Below are positions 1-8,692 of a stretch of 64,000 bases of DNA, in pieces (within the stretch, counting starts at the first letter, position 1; each line of letters starts with the position of its first letter). The stretch is from NCBI GenBank assembly GCA_025057315.1, contig JANWXW010000049.1, positions 50,779-114,778 on the forward strand, given 5' to 3'. This DNA comes from Myxococcota bacterium (GTDB lineage: Bacteria > Myxococcota_A > Polyangia > Palsa-1104 > JAEUJZ01). The notes beneath the pieces are model-generated. The model had not been told where the DNA came from. It did not search any database and saw only the letters and a list, made by a program, of their open reading frames with translations. A program made the position numbers and the translations under genes.

Positions 1-906
1 ATCGGTAAGCTGCTCCGCATTGAGGCCAATGGAGGAAAGTGGATTGCGAACCTCGTGTGCAATTTGGGCTGCCATTTTCCCAATTGCGGCGAGCTGCTCG
101 GAGCGACGCAGCCGCTGCTCGCGTTCCTCTAGAGCCGTGGCCATGGCATTGAATTCACGGCCCAAATCGCCCACCTCATCGGGCGTGTCGGCGGCCACCC
201 GCTGCCGGTAGTTGCCGCGGGCAACCTCTCGGACACTCTCGCTCAGCCGCCGCAGGGGCCGCAGCGTGGCCTGCACCAGCAGCATCACCACCACCCCGAA
301 GCCGGTGGCGAGCACGGACAACGTGATGGTCATCCACACCGCCTGGGCCTCGTAGCGTTCCCCCTCCCCTACCACCTCGACCACCTGGTTGGTAAGCTGG
401 CTCGATAGCCGCTCCAGCAGGCGCGCCGCCTCGTCCTCGCGCTGGCGCAGGCGGGCCACCACCTCCGGCGCTCCCCCCTCTGCAGTGTCCAGTTGGGCAA
501 ACAGCGGCTCGCTCTCTTGATAGATTGCGCTCAGCTGCTGCAGTTGCTGACGCACGCCGTCCAAAAACGCTGCATCTGCGGACGGAAGGCTGCGGCGCAG
601 CTCCTCGACCCGCCTGCGGGCTCCCTCCAGCCGCAGGCGGCGCAGCTTGCGGTCGGCGGCGATCTCTCGCAGGTTGGCTGCGTGGGGATCCGACAGGCGC
701 CGACGCAGGTTGGCCTGCAGGGTCTGCTGGTCCTGCAGCTCCAGCCGCAGCGCCGAGTAGCCCAGCGCCACCAGGCGCAGCCGCTGCCCCAGCGTGTGCA
801 CGGCATGAGCTCCATAGATCGTCGCACCGCCGAAAGCCAGCAGGACGACGACAAAGCCGAGGAAGATCTTCGTGCTGATGGACAGGCGCACGACAGCACC
901 CAGCAT
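1..906 (-). CDS. Sensor histidine kinase, 3' end cut by window edge
   Basis: Membrane sensor kinase that would autophosphorylate on His and pass the phosphate to a response regulator. The visible 302 residues start at an ATG and show a first membrane helix (about residues 13-32), a Glu/Arg-rich, probably helical sensor region of about 150 residues, a second membrane helix (about 191-210), a HAMP linker with the typical DEVGDLGREFN segment, and the H-box IAHEVRNPLSSI with the phospho-acceptor His near residue 283. The ATPase (HATPase_c) domain lies beyond the left edge. The frame is open to position 1, so it is partial, not broken. No partner regulator is visible on this side; the next gene is MobA-like and 167 nt away. 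The family call is secure; the signal sensed is unknown. Confidence 0.9.
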   Translation of the reverse strand, partial: MLGAVVRLSISTKIFLGFVVVLLAFGGATIYGAHAVHTLGQRLRLVALGYSALRLELQDQQTLQANLRRRLSDPHAANLREIAADRKLRRLRLEGARRRVEELRRSLPSADAAFLDGVRQQLQQLSAIYQESEPLFAQLDTAEGGAPEVVARLRQREDEAARLLERLSSQLTNQVVEVVGEGERYEAQAVWMTITLSVLATGFGVVVMLLVQATLRPLRRLSESVREVARGNYRQRVAADTPDEVGDLGREFNAMATALEEREQRLRRSEQLAAIGKMAAQIAHEVRNPLSSIGLNAEQLTD

Positions 907-1073
907 ACTCGGTCTTCGGCCACGACGTGGGCGACAATCACAGAATCCGGCGCATCCTGAGGCCCGTCAGGCCATGGCAGCCACCCTGCGGACCAGACCC
1001 TGGCACTGTTCGGAGGCAGAGCGATCCGACCGCGGGCGTGCGATCCCGAGGCGGTCGAGGACATAAAGAGCAA

Positions 1074-1652
1074 TTATAAAAGATCATTCGGTGTGTTTGC
1101 GTTTCGCAAACATGGCAGCAGCCACGCAGGCGCCGGGAGCCGGTCCAGACCTTCCTCCTGGACCATCGCCTGGAGCGACAGCTGCCCGGCCGCCATCCGG
1201 CGCTCCAGAAGCTCCAGGCACGCCGGCGTGTAGACCGAAAACAGCGGCTCTAGACCCCCCTCATGCTCTAGGACCAGGCCCAGCCGGGGCGGCTGCTTCT
1301 GGGCCGCTGCGACCAGGTAGCGCACTGCGTCTTCTCTCAACTCGGGCAGATCGCAGGGCAGCGCCACCACCGGGACCCCCGCTGCTCGCAGCGCTGCGTG
1401 CACGCCACCCATCGGGCCTAGGCCAGGCCGCTGGTCCTGGACAAAGCGCACCCCTAGGTCTCCGCACCAGTCGGGGGGACGGTCGCGGCCCACGACCATC
1501 ACCGGCAGCCCGGCCTGTGCCGCCACGCGAGCCGTGCGCTCCAATAGGGGCTCGCCTGCGATGCACAGACGGGCCTTGTCCTGGCCCATGCGACGGCTCT
1601 GTCCGCCGGCCAAGATGGTGGCGATCAAGGGGCTGGGTGGGGTCCACGGCAC
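1074..1652 (-). CDS. MobA-like molybdenum cofactor guanylyltransferase / NTP transferase
   Basis: Probable nucleotidyltransferase that adds GMP to molybdopterin (MobA) or a close relative. The N-terminal LAGGQSRRMGQDKA loop is the family nucleotide-binding motif, followed by a DQRPGLGPMGG segment and a LPCDLPEL metal/substrate motif, all typical of MobA. With the GTG start used here the protein has 192 residues, the normal MobA length. The frame stays open upstream for about 100 more codons, but that part is low-complexity and runs antisense to the neighbouring methyltransferase, so I exclude it. No clear ribosome site picks the start; GTG at 1652 or the TTG a few codons later are both possible. 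No other molybdenum genes are in the window. Confidence 0.8.
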   Translation of the reverse strand: MPWTPPSPLIATILAGGQSRRMGQDKARLCIAGEPLLERTARVAAQAGLPVMVVGRDRPPDWCGDLGVRFVQDQRPGLGPMGGVHAALRAAGVPVVALPCDLPELREDAVRYLVAAAQKQPPRLGLVLEHEGGLEPLFSVYTPACLELLERRMAAGQLSLQAMVQEEGLDRLPAPAWLLPCLRNANTPNDLL

Positions 1653-1801
1653 GCTCTGTTCTGTAGGGTAGCGCAAGATACGGTGGCAGGTCGCCCAGTG
1701 GCTACGGCATCGCCCTTGCGCCCCGGCACCGCTTGCTGCGGGGGCAGGGGCGCGTTGCACGTGCGGGCACCGCCGGACCGGGACGCAAGCAGCGGGCGGG
1801 C

Positions 1802-2566
1802 TCAGCGCTCCGCCACGGCAAAGAGCTGGGCCCCACGGCGCCTGGAGTTGAGGCGGAACAGCAGGCGCAGCACAAGGCAAATGAGGTCCTCGCGCAGCCC
1901 ATACGGCCCCTCGCCGAAACGGCGGAGCATCGCTTGCGGATTGCGGTTGGCGTACCACTTGGAGAGATCATGGAAGGGAAAACCGCAGTTCCACACCCGC
2001 ACCGGCCGCCACCCCGTCTGGATGAGCAGGTTGTGCATCTCGCGGGCGGTAAAGTGGCGTCGATGGCCGACGCGACGTTCAGTTTCCCTCACGGGGCCGC
2101 TCTGAGTGGACAGGAGCAGGCGCCCGGCGGGCCGCGCTAGGCGCAGAGCGATGCGAAGCAGGGCCTCAGGGTGGGCCAGGTGCTCGATCAGCTCCATCGC
2201 CACCACGGTGTCGCAGGCGCCTTGCAAATCGTGGGGCAGCTCGGCCTCCTGATCCAGGTCCAGGCACACCCAGCGGATGTCAGGGTGGAGACGCCGGTTG
2301 AGCTCAATCTGGGCCTGCGACAGGTCCACGCCGCACAGCAGGGCCCCCGGGTAACGGGCTTGCACCTGAAGCAGAAACTGTCCGCCGCCGCAGCCCAGGT
2401 CACACAGCTGCCGGGGCGGCGCCTCGTCGACCAGGCGCAGCAGGGTGGCCACGCGAAAGCGCGGTGCTGCCATCTTGCGCCAATAGTCGTGGACGCCGGG
2501 CGCGACGCGCTCGTAATAAAAACGGTTGATTTCCTCGGGGGCGGAGCTCACGCGCAGCCAGACCAT
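1802..2566 (-). CDS. Class I SAM-dependent methyltransferase
   Basis: Small-molecule-type methyltransferase of about 254 residues. It carries the SAM-binding motif I LCDLGCGGGQFLL, an acidic end of strand 2 (GVDLS), and the MELIEHLAHPEALL segment typical of the UbiG/COQ5-like Methyltransf_11/23 group. Substrate unknown. ATG 2566 is preferred because residues upstream of it in the open frame look non-coding; an upstream GTG at 2632 is possible. It is transcribed away from the YfhO-like gene starting at 2679, leaving a gap of about 110 nt that probably holds both promoters. Nearby glycan genes suggest a role in surface polymer modification, which is inference only. Confidence 0.82.
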   Translation of the reverse strand: MVWLRVSSAPEEINRFYYERVAPGVHDYWRKMAAPRFRVATLLRLVDEAPPRQLCDLGCGGGQFLLQVQARYPGALLCGVDLSQAQIELNRRLHPDIRWVCLDLDQEAELPHDLQGACDTVVAMELIEHLAHPEALLRIALRLARPAGRLLLSTQSGPVRETERRVGHRRHFTAREMHNLLIQTGWRPVRVWNCGFPFHDLSKWYANRNPQAMLRRFGEGPYGLREDLICLVLRLLFRLNSRRRGAQLFAVAER

Positions 2567-2678
2567 GATAACCCGGTGTGGGCCTGCGGCCACCCCTGTC
2601 ACCTGGGCTCCCCCACGGACGGCGCGGGCCACATGGAATCGATCATCATCATCCAGCTGCTATCATGTCTCGACGCTC

Positions 2679-4922
2679 ATGATCCCTGCCCCGAGGCCCT
2701 GCCTCCGCCTGGCCCGTCATGCCCTGCTGGTCGTGACGGGCTATACCCTGGTGACCATTGGTTTTTACTGGCGGCTGTTCGCCTGGCAGCCGGAGCAACG
2801 TCGGGTCTTCGGCTGGGACTGCCTGGAGCAGTTTTGGCCGGACATGGTCTTTCAGTTCAACGCCCTGTCCGGCGGAGAGTGGCCTCTGTGGAACCCCTAT
2901 CATCGGGGTGGGTATCCCTATACTGCAGAGTCCTTCTCTGGTCTCTACTACCCGCCGCAGTGGGTGCTGCTGGCCCTGGCCGCGGCACTGGGTGGCGTGC
3001 CCATGGGCCTGATGCACGCCAAGGTCCTAGGCCACTTGATCCTGGGTGCGGCGCTGCTCTATGGCTATGCCCGCTCTCGTGGGGCTCCCGCCGTCGGCGC
3101 GTTTTTGGGCGGAGTGGTGTTCTCGTTCTCAGGCTACATGGCTTTTGCCAAAGACCTGGCCTTATGGAGCTGGAGTTGGCTGCCGCTGTGTCTGCTGTGC
3201 ATCGATCGGCTCGTTGCGCGACCGGAGCCCTTCCGCGGGGCGCTGCTGGGGGCTGCGGTGGGCATCGCTGCGCTGGCCTCTCCGCCGGTGGCGCTGTTCT
3301 ACCTGCTGCTGGTCAGTGGTCCCTATCTGGTCTTCCGTGCCGTGGACACCCTGGGCGTGCGGCGGGCGGTGCGCACCCTGGCGCTGCCTCTGCTATGCGC
3401 TGCGCTCCTCGCTTTGGGCCTCTCGCTTGTGCATTATGCACCACAATTTGCGATCATCCCTGTATCTGATCGGGGCGACCGCTCGCTCGACTACGTCCTG
3501 CTCGGCTCGCTGCCACCCCACCATCTGGTGCGTCTGTTTGTGCCGGGCCTGCTGCACGGCGGTGCGATGTACATGGGGCTTCTGCCCCTGCTGCTGTGCG
3601 CTGTGGCCCTGGCGGCGCCACCTGCCGGCGACCGGACGCCCTTTTTCTTTGGGGGGGTGGCGCTGCTGGGGTTGCTGCTGGCCTTTGGTCAGCACGCCGG
3701 CCTGCTGGAGCGAGCCGCCAGCTTCCTGCCCGGCTTCGGCCTGTTCCGCATGGCCGAGCGCTACCTGATGCTGGTCGGGGCAGCCGGAGCCGTCCTGTGC
3801 GCCTATGGGACCATGGCACTGGCGCGACCCCACCGTGGCATCTTCTTCGGGGCCGTTGGCTACCTGGCGCTGCTCTTTGGGGGTCTGCTGCTCTCATTCG
3901 GACCCAGGCCGCTCGCTCAGCGGCTGGTGAGCGCCGATGGGGTGGCGCTGAGTCTTGTCTTCGCCGCGGCCACGCTGGTGCTGCTCGGCCCATCGCTGTG
4001 GTCGGGGCGAGCTGTGGGCCCGCTGCGTGGCGCATGCCTCATCGGCCTGGTGCTGCTCGACTTGTGGAGCGGCCAGAAAAATTTCCTGTCCATCTATGAG
4101 CTTCCGCGCGACCACCATCGCGATGCTGAGCTGCGGCGCTTTCCGGGCGTGCGGGACCATTGGCGGCTCTATGACGAGTATTACTTTGAACAACGGGTCG
4201 GGGCGCGGCGGGGCGTGCGCGACTTTTACGACTATTACATTGCCCCCTTGACCCTGCAGCGATACGTCGATGTCATGGAGCGGGCGCGGCGGGATGCATC
4301 CATCTTGCGCCATTACAATGTCCGCTGGATGCTACATGGTCCCCACCACCGCAAGGGTCTGTCCATCCACACCATCCCGACCAGTGCCGTACGAGCTGGC
4401 TATCAGCAAACCGAGGTGTCCTGGATCTACGAGGCCAAAGAGGTGGCACCAGCGCTGGTTCACTATCCGGTGGCCCGCATCGTGTCGCAACCGCAGCAGG
4501 TCCTGGACTTGTTATCTGCCACGGTGCCAGGCAGCCAGGCCTTCGTCGAGGCTGCCGACCTGACGGAGCAGGAGCGGGTACGGCTTGCGGCGATGAAGCC
4601 GCAGGGGCATACGGCCCCAACGCCCGGCAGGGTGGTGCGTCTGCGTGTCAACAGCGTCTTGTCCGAGATCGACGCCCCCACAGAGGGCCTGGTCGTTTCC
4701 AACGAGGTCTACTACCCCGGCTGGGAGGCGACGGTGGACGGACAGCCCGCGCGGGTGCTGCGGGCCAATTACCTGCTGCGCGCCGTGCTTGTCGGGCCCG
4801 GCCACCATGTCATCGAGTGGCGGTTTCGCCCGCGGAGCTTCCTCATCTTGTTCCCCCTCTACCTGTTGAGTCTGGCCGTGTTGCTGGTGTGGGGGACGGT
4901 GCGGACCGTGCGTGGCAGGTAG
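2679..4922 (+). CDS. YfhO-family polytopic membrane protein (GT-C-like)
   Basis: Integral membrane protein of 747 residues with a dozen or so hydrophobic helices, then a C-terminal soluble domain and a last membrane helix. The C-terminal domain has the YfhO signature: VVSNEVYYPGWEA, a VDGQ turn, RANYLLRAV and a final WRFRPRSF before the last helix. YfhO proteins resemble GT-C glycosyltransferases and have been linked to sugar decoration of cell-wall polymers or lipids; the substrate here is unknown. The N-terminal loop with acidic FGWDCLEQFWPD fits the GT-C pattern of acidic residues after the first helix. The ATG at 2679 opens a positively charged leader before the first helix. asnB follows after 3 nt, so the two are probably one transcript. 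Confidence 0.82.
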   Translation: MIPAPRPCLRLARHALLVVTGYTLVTIGFYWRLFAWQPEQRRVFGWDCLEQFWPDMVFQFNALSGGEWPLWNPYHRGGYPYTAESFSGLYYPPQWVLLALAAALGGVPMGLMHAKVLGHLILGAALLYGYARSRGAPAVGAFLGGVVFSFSGYMAFAKDLALWSWSWLPLCLLCIDRLVARPEPFRGALLGAAVGIAALASPPVALFYLLLVSGPYLVFRAVDTLGVRRAVRTLALPLLCAALLALGLSLVHYAPQFAIIPVSDRGDRSLDYVLLGSLPPHHLVRLFVPGLLHGGAMYMGLLPLLLCAVALAAPPAGDRTPFFFGGVALLGLLLAFGQHAGLLERAASFLPGFGLFRMAERYLMLVGAAGAVLCAYGTMALARPHRGIFFGAVGYLALLFGGLLLSFGPRPLAQRLVSADGVALSLVFAAATLVLLGPSLWSGRAVGPLRGACLIGLVLLDLWSGQKNFLSIYELPRDHHRDAELRRFPGVRDHWRLYDEYYFEQRVGARRGVRDFYDYYIAPLTLQRYVDVMERARRDASILRHYNVRWMLHGPHHRKGLSIHTIPTSAVRAGYQQTEVSWIYEAKEVAPALVHYPVARIVSQPQQVLDLLSATVPGSQAFVEAADLTEQERVRLAAMKPQGHTAPTPGRVVRLRVNSVLSEIDAPTEGLVVSNEVYYPGWEATVDGQPARVLRANYLLRAVLVGPGHHVIEWRFRPRSFLILFPLYLLSLAVLLVWGTVRTVRGR

Positions 4923-4925
4923 CAA

Positions 4926-6812
4926 ATGTGTGGCATCGCTGGCATCGTGCTGTCTGACGCGCAGCCGGTGGACCTCGGCATGGTGGCCGACATGACCTCG
5001 GCCCTGGCTCACCGGGGGCCCGATGGGGAGGGCATCTGGGGTGCACCAGGAGTGGGCCTGGGCCACCGCCGCCTCGCTGTGCTCGATCTGTCGGAGGCGG
5101 CAGCGCAGCCCATGGTGCATGGCCAGGATGCGCTCACCTTCAACGGAGAAATCTACAACTTCGCGGTGCTGCGGAGCGAACTGGCCGCGCTGGGCCACGC
5201 CTTTGTCTCCCGGGGTGACGCCGAAGTACTGCTGCGTGCCCTACAGCAGTGGGGCGAGCAGGCGCTCGAGCGGATTTACGGCATGTTCGCCTTTGGCTAC
5301 TGGCACGGCGCCGCACGCACGCTGCTTCTGGGCCGCGACCGGTTCGGCGAAAAGCCACTTTATTATGCGCCGCTTGGTCCCGATGGCATTGCTGGGCTGG
5401 TCTTTGCCTCGGAGCTGCGCGCGCTGCTGCGGCACCCACGCATCCGCCGCGAGCGCACCCTCGATGAGGTGGCGCTGGGTCAATACCTGCTGCATGAGTA
5501 CGTGCCGGCGCCCCGATCGATTCTGCGCGGGGTACGCAAGCTGCTGCCGGGGGAGCTTCTTCGCTGGGTGGATGGCGGCGGCCTGTCGGTGCGGTCCTAC
5601 TACCGGCCGCGCTTCATTGGGCAGGCCTGTGGTCCTCCGCGCCCCCTGGCTGCAGAGCTGACCCGCCTGGTGGCCCAGGCCACGGCAGAGCGGCTGGTGG
5701 CCGACGTGCCGGTCGGGGTGTTCCTCTCGGGTGGGCTAGACAGCTCCCTAGTGGCCGCCTGCGCCGTGCGCATCCACCCCAGGGTCCAGACCTTCTCCAT
5801 CCGCTTTGACGACCAGAGCCACGACGAGAGCCGCTATGCCCGCCAGGTGGCCCAGCACCTGGGCACGGTGCATACCGAGGCGCGGCTGTCGATGCGGACG
5901 ATGCTCGATCTTGTGCCAGGCGTGCTCGACTTTATGGATGAGCCCTTTGCCGACAGCTCTCTGCTGCCGACGACGCTGCTCGCCCAGGTGGCTCGCGAGC
6001 AGGTCAAGGTAGCGCTCGGGGGGGATGGGGGTGATGAGATCCTGGCGGGGTATCCGACCTTCGTTGTGGACCGCCTGCTCCAGCCGCTGCTGCCACTGCC
6101 CCGGGCCGTCACGCGCCTGATGCAGCGGGCCGCATCCTGGGTTCCGCCGTCGCAGCAATACCTTTCGCTCAGCTTCAAGCTGCGCCAGCTCTGCCAGGGG
6201 CTGTCCGACTGTGGCGCCCGCCGCCATGCGCGCTGGCTCGCTCCGTTTGCTCCGGAAGAGCTGCCTGCGTTGCTATCGGATGACCTTGCTGCCGTCGCGC
6301 TGCCGCAGCTCTTTGCAGCGGTGGACCACGCCGCGCGGGGGGCTGCCAGCCAGTTTGATGCGGCAACGGCGTTCTACCTGCGTGTGTATCTGGCTGAGGG
6401 GGTGCTGACCAAGGTGGACCGGGCCACCATGCGTGCAGCGCTGGAGGCGCGGGCGCCCCTGCTCGACACCCGCGTGGTGGAGTTTTGTCTGCAGCTTCAC
6501 CCCCGGCTGCGGCTGCGCGGCTGGAGCACCAAGTGGCTGCTGCGTCGGGCCCTCCGACCGCTGGTTCCGCGCGGCATCGTGCGTCGGCCCAAGCAGGGCT
6601 TCGCGGCGCCCATTGGGGCGTGGTTGCGCGGGCCGCTGCGGTCGCTGCTGCAGGATACCCTGTCGCCCACCACGCTGCGCGCTGCGGGGTGGTTGCGGCC
6701 TGAAGCCGTCGCGGCCATGGTGGCCGCCCACCTGGACGGCCGACAGGATCTGCGCAAGCCGCTTTATGCGCTGCTGGTGTTGGAGCACTGGCGCCGTCGC
6801 TGGCTAGCCTGA
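4926..6812 (+). CDS. asnB: Asparagine synthetase (glutamine-hydrolysing), AsnB family
   Basis: Makes asparagine, or an amide on another carboxylate, from ATP, glutamine and an acid. The protein starts MCGIAGIV, leaving Cys2 as the N-terminal nucleophile of the glutaminase domain, followed by the RGPDGEG and FNGEIYN motifs. The synthetase domain begins near residue 235 with the PP-loop SGGLDSS at about 267-273. The 628-residue length is usual for AsnB-like proteins in bacterial polysaccharide and secondary-metabolite clusters, so the acceptor may be an uronic-acid-type sugar rather than free aspartate. It follows the YfhO gene by 3 nt, and its last 9 nt overlap the end of the convergent methyltransferase gene. 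Confidence 0.95.
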   Translation: MCGIAGIVLSDAQPVDLGMVADMTSALAHRGPDGEGIWGAPGVGLGHRRLAVLDLSEAAAQPMVHGQDALTFNGEIYNFAVLRSELAALGHAFVSRGDAEVLLRALQQWGEQALERIYGMFAFGYWHGAARTLLLGRDRFGEKPLYYAPLGPDGIAGLVFASELRALLRHPRIRRERTLDEVALGQYLLHEYVPAPRSILRGVRKLLPGELLRWVDGGGLSVRSYYRPRFIGQACGPPRPLAAELTRLVAQATAERLVADVPVGVFLSGGLDSSLVAACAVRIHPRVQTFSIRFDDQSHDESRYARQVAQHLGTVHTEARLSMRTMLDLVPGVLDFMDEPFADSSLLPTTLLAQVAREQVKVALGGDGGDEILAGYPTFVVDRLLQPLLPLPRAVTRLMQRAASWVPPSQQYLSLSFKLRQLCQGLSDCGARRHARWLAPFAPEELPALLSDDLAAVALPQLFAAVDHAARGAASQFDAATAFYLRVYLAEGVLTKVDRATMRAALEARAPLLDTRVVEFCLQLHPRLRLRGWSTKWLLRRALRPLVPRGIVRRPKQGFAAPIGAWLRGPLRSLLQDTLSPTTLRAAGWLRPEAVAAMVAAHLDGRQDLRKPLYALLVLEHWRRRWLA

Positions 6813-7643
6813 GCGCTCGCGACGACGGCCGCCGAACTTCCACGAGTTGCCGTTGCGGAAGACAAGATAGCTCGACCCTGGCTCTACCTCCGGATGACGC
6901 AGCCAGGACTCCAGCGTGGCGCGCTCCAGATACACCGTCCGCGGCGAGACGAGCTGGTCGAAGGCGACATGGTGAAAGAACCAGAAGGGACGGGGCGCGA
7001 TCCACAGGCTGTAGCGGCCCAAGGGCAGGCGCTCCGCCCAGGCAGGTGCCCGCTGGGTCAGACGGGCCAGGCCCTTGGCATAAAGGTAAAAGGGGCAGAC
7101 CAGCGGCAGGGCCAGGCCATACTTGGTGAGCCACCAGGGCAGGCGGCAGGCCAGCCTGCGGATCGGTTCGACCAGCCGGATGATCACCTCGTTGCCCTCG
7201 CGGGCATAGACCCAGCAATGGAAACGTCCGCCGGGCCGCGTGTGTCGCAACACCGCCTGGAAGCCGGCGTAGGGATCCTGCAGGTGGTGCAGCACGCCGA
7301 TGCAGTAGACCAGGTCAAACTGGCCCAGGTCCACCTGGGTCAGATCGCCGCGGTGCAGTTCCACCAGGCCCGGGGGGAGGTGGCGCAGGTTTCGCCGGGC
7401 GGTCTCCAGCGTATCTGCCAACTCGACGCCGCAGAGGCGGCTGGGGCCGCAGCTGCCAACATGGTAGAGGTGCGAGCCGTTGCCGAAGCCCAGCTCCAGC
7501 ACCTGCTGGCCGGCAAAGTCCTGCGGTCCCAGCGGCGCCATCCAGTCCAGAAACTGCTCGCGGGTGTAGGTAGGCCCCTCGCCCACGTGGTTCCACGAGG
7601 CAGCGAAGGCGCGTGCGGTAGCAACATCGCTGCCGGCGCTCAT
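6804..7643 (-). CDS. Class I SAM-dependent methyltransferase
   Basis: Methyltransferase of 279 residues with motif I VLELGFGNGSHL near residues 45-56, acidic GVELADT, and the LVYCIGVLHHLQDP motif of the Methyltransf_11/25 group, followed by an RPGGRFHCWVYAREG strand-5 region. The C-terminal half is larger than the minimal fold and has aromatic, hydrophobic stretches that could grip a lipid-linked or hydrophobic substrate. Its start codon overlaps the end of the GT2 gene by 4 nt (ATGA), so the pair is translationally coupled and probably acts on the same pathway. Substrate unknown. Confidence 0.85.
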   Translation of the reverse strand: MSAGSDVATARAFAASWNHVGEGPTYTREQFLDWMAPLGPQDFAGQQVLELGFGNGSHLYHVGSCGPSRLCGVELADTLETARRNLRHLPPGLVELHRGDLTQVDLGQFDLVYCIGVLHHLQDPYAGFQAVLRHTRPGGRFHCWVYAREGNEVIIRLVEPIRRLACRLPWWLTKYGLALPLVCPFYLYAKGLARLTQRAPAWAERLPLGRYSLWIAPRPFWFFHHVAFDQLVSPRTVYLERATLESWLRHPEVEPGSSYLVFRNGNSWKFGGRRRERSG

Positions 7644-8626
7644 CTGCGCCCCAGTGGCCCTGCGGGCTGGGCCTGGCCGTTGAGGTATCGCTCGCGGACC
7701 ACAAAGGTGGGCTGCCCGGCTGCCTCATGGTAGGTGCGCATGAGGATCTCGGCGAGAAACCCCATCAGGATGGACAGACAGCCCATGCCGAACAGAGTCA
7801 CCACGAGCTGAGGCAGCGGGGTCTGGATGAAGGTCTTTCCACCCCAGTATTTGAACCACACCATGAGCAGAAAACACAGCAGGGCCAGGCCGATGTTGAG
7901 CAACCCGAACATGCCAAAGGCATGCAGCGGCCGCGTGCCATAGAACCAGAAAAAGCGCACCCACAGCAGATCGAGCAGCACCCGGGGCACCCGTCCCAGG
8001 CCATATTTGGTCTTGCCAGCCCGGCGCGGATGGTGGCGTACGGGAATTTCCGTGACACGCGCACCATGCCACGCTGCATAGATGGGAATGAAGCGGTGCA
8101 TCTCCCCGTACAGATGAACGTCCCGCAGGACCTCGCGGCGGTAGGCCTTGAGCGTACATCCATAGTCATGCAAGGCCACACCCGAGACACGCGAAATCAG
8201 CCAGTTGGCAACGGCAGATGGCAGGATGCGGGTCAGGCGCGCGTCCTGACGGCGGTGACGCCACCCGGACACCACGTCAAACCCCTCCTCTAGCTTGCTA
8301 AGCAGCAGCGGAATGTCCATCGGGTCATTTTGCATGTCCGCATCCAGCGGGATAATAACCTCCCCGGTGGCCTCGGAGAAGCCGGCGGCCAGGGCAGCGG
8401 TTTGGCCGAAATTGCGCGACAAGCGAATGGCCTGCAGCCATGGCCGGCTGGTGGTCGCCTCGCGCAGCAGCTGCGCTGAGCGGTCCCGGCTACCATCGTC
8501 GACGATGATGACCTCCACGGTGTGCCCACGCCGAATGAGGTCCTCGACAGCACCGTCCAGCGCGGAAAAAAGCGCGGGCAGCGACTCCTCCTCGTTGTAA
8601 CAGGGGATGACGAGGCTCAGGTGCAT
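7640..8626 (-). CDS. Glycosyltransferase family 2, polyprenyl-phosphate type (GtrB/ArnC-like)
   Basis: Transfers a sugar from a nucleotide donor to polyprenyl phosphate on the inner face of the membrane. The GT-A domain begins with LSLVIPCYNEEESLP and has the IVDDGSRD donor motif and the DADMQNDP metal motif, followed by GRVPRVLLDLLW. Two C-terminal membrane helices (about residues 231-263 and 276-300) match the GtrB/ArnC/DPMS architecture. Length 328 is typical. It is first in a two-gene operon with the methyltransferase and is divergent from the PHP lipoprotein gene, with only 66 nt between start codons. The sugar is unknown. Confidence 0.9.
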   Translation of the reverse strand: MHLSLVIPCYNEEESLPALFSALDGAVEDLIRRGHTVEVIIVDDGSRDRSAQLLREATTSRPWLQAIRLSRNFGQTAALAAGFSEATGEVIIPLDADMQNDPMDIPLLLSKLEEGFDVVSGWRHRRQDARLTRILPSAVANWLISRVSGVALHDYGCTLKAYRREVLRDVHLYGEMHRFIPIYAAWHGARVTEIPVRHHPRRAGKTKYGLGRVPRVLLDLLWVRFFWFYGTRPLHAFGMFGLLNIGLALLCFLLMVWFKYWGGKTFIQTPLPQLVVTLFGMGCLSILMGFLAEILMRTYHEAAGQPTFVVRERYLNGQAQPAGPLGRR

Positions 8627-8692
8627 CGATCCGCCAAGGTTAACAGGTGCGAGCCATGGCCAGAAGAGGCTTCCCAGACTATCTTAAAGGTT

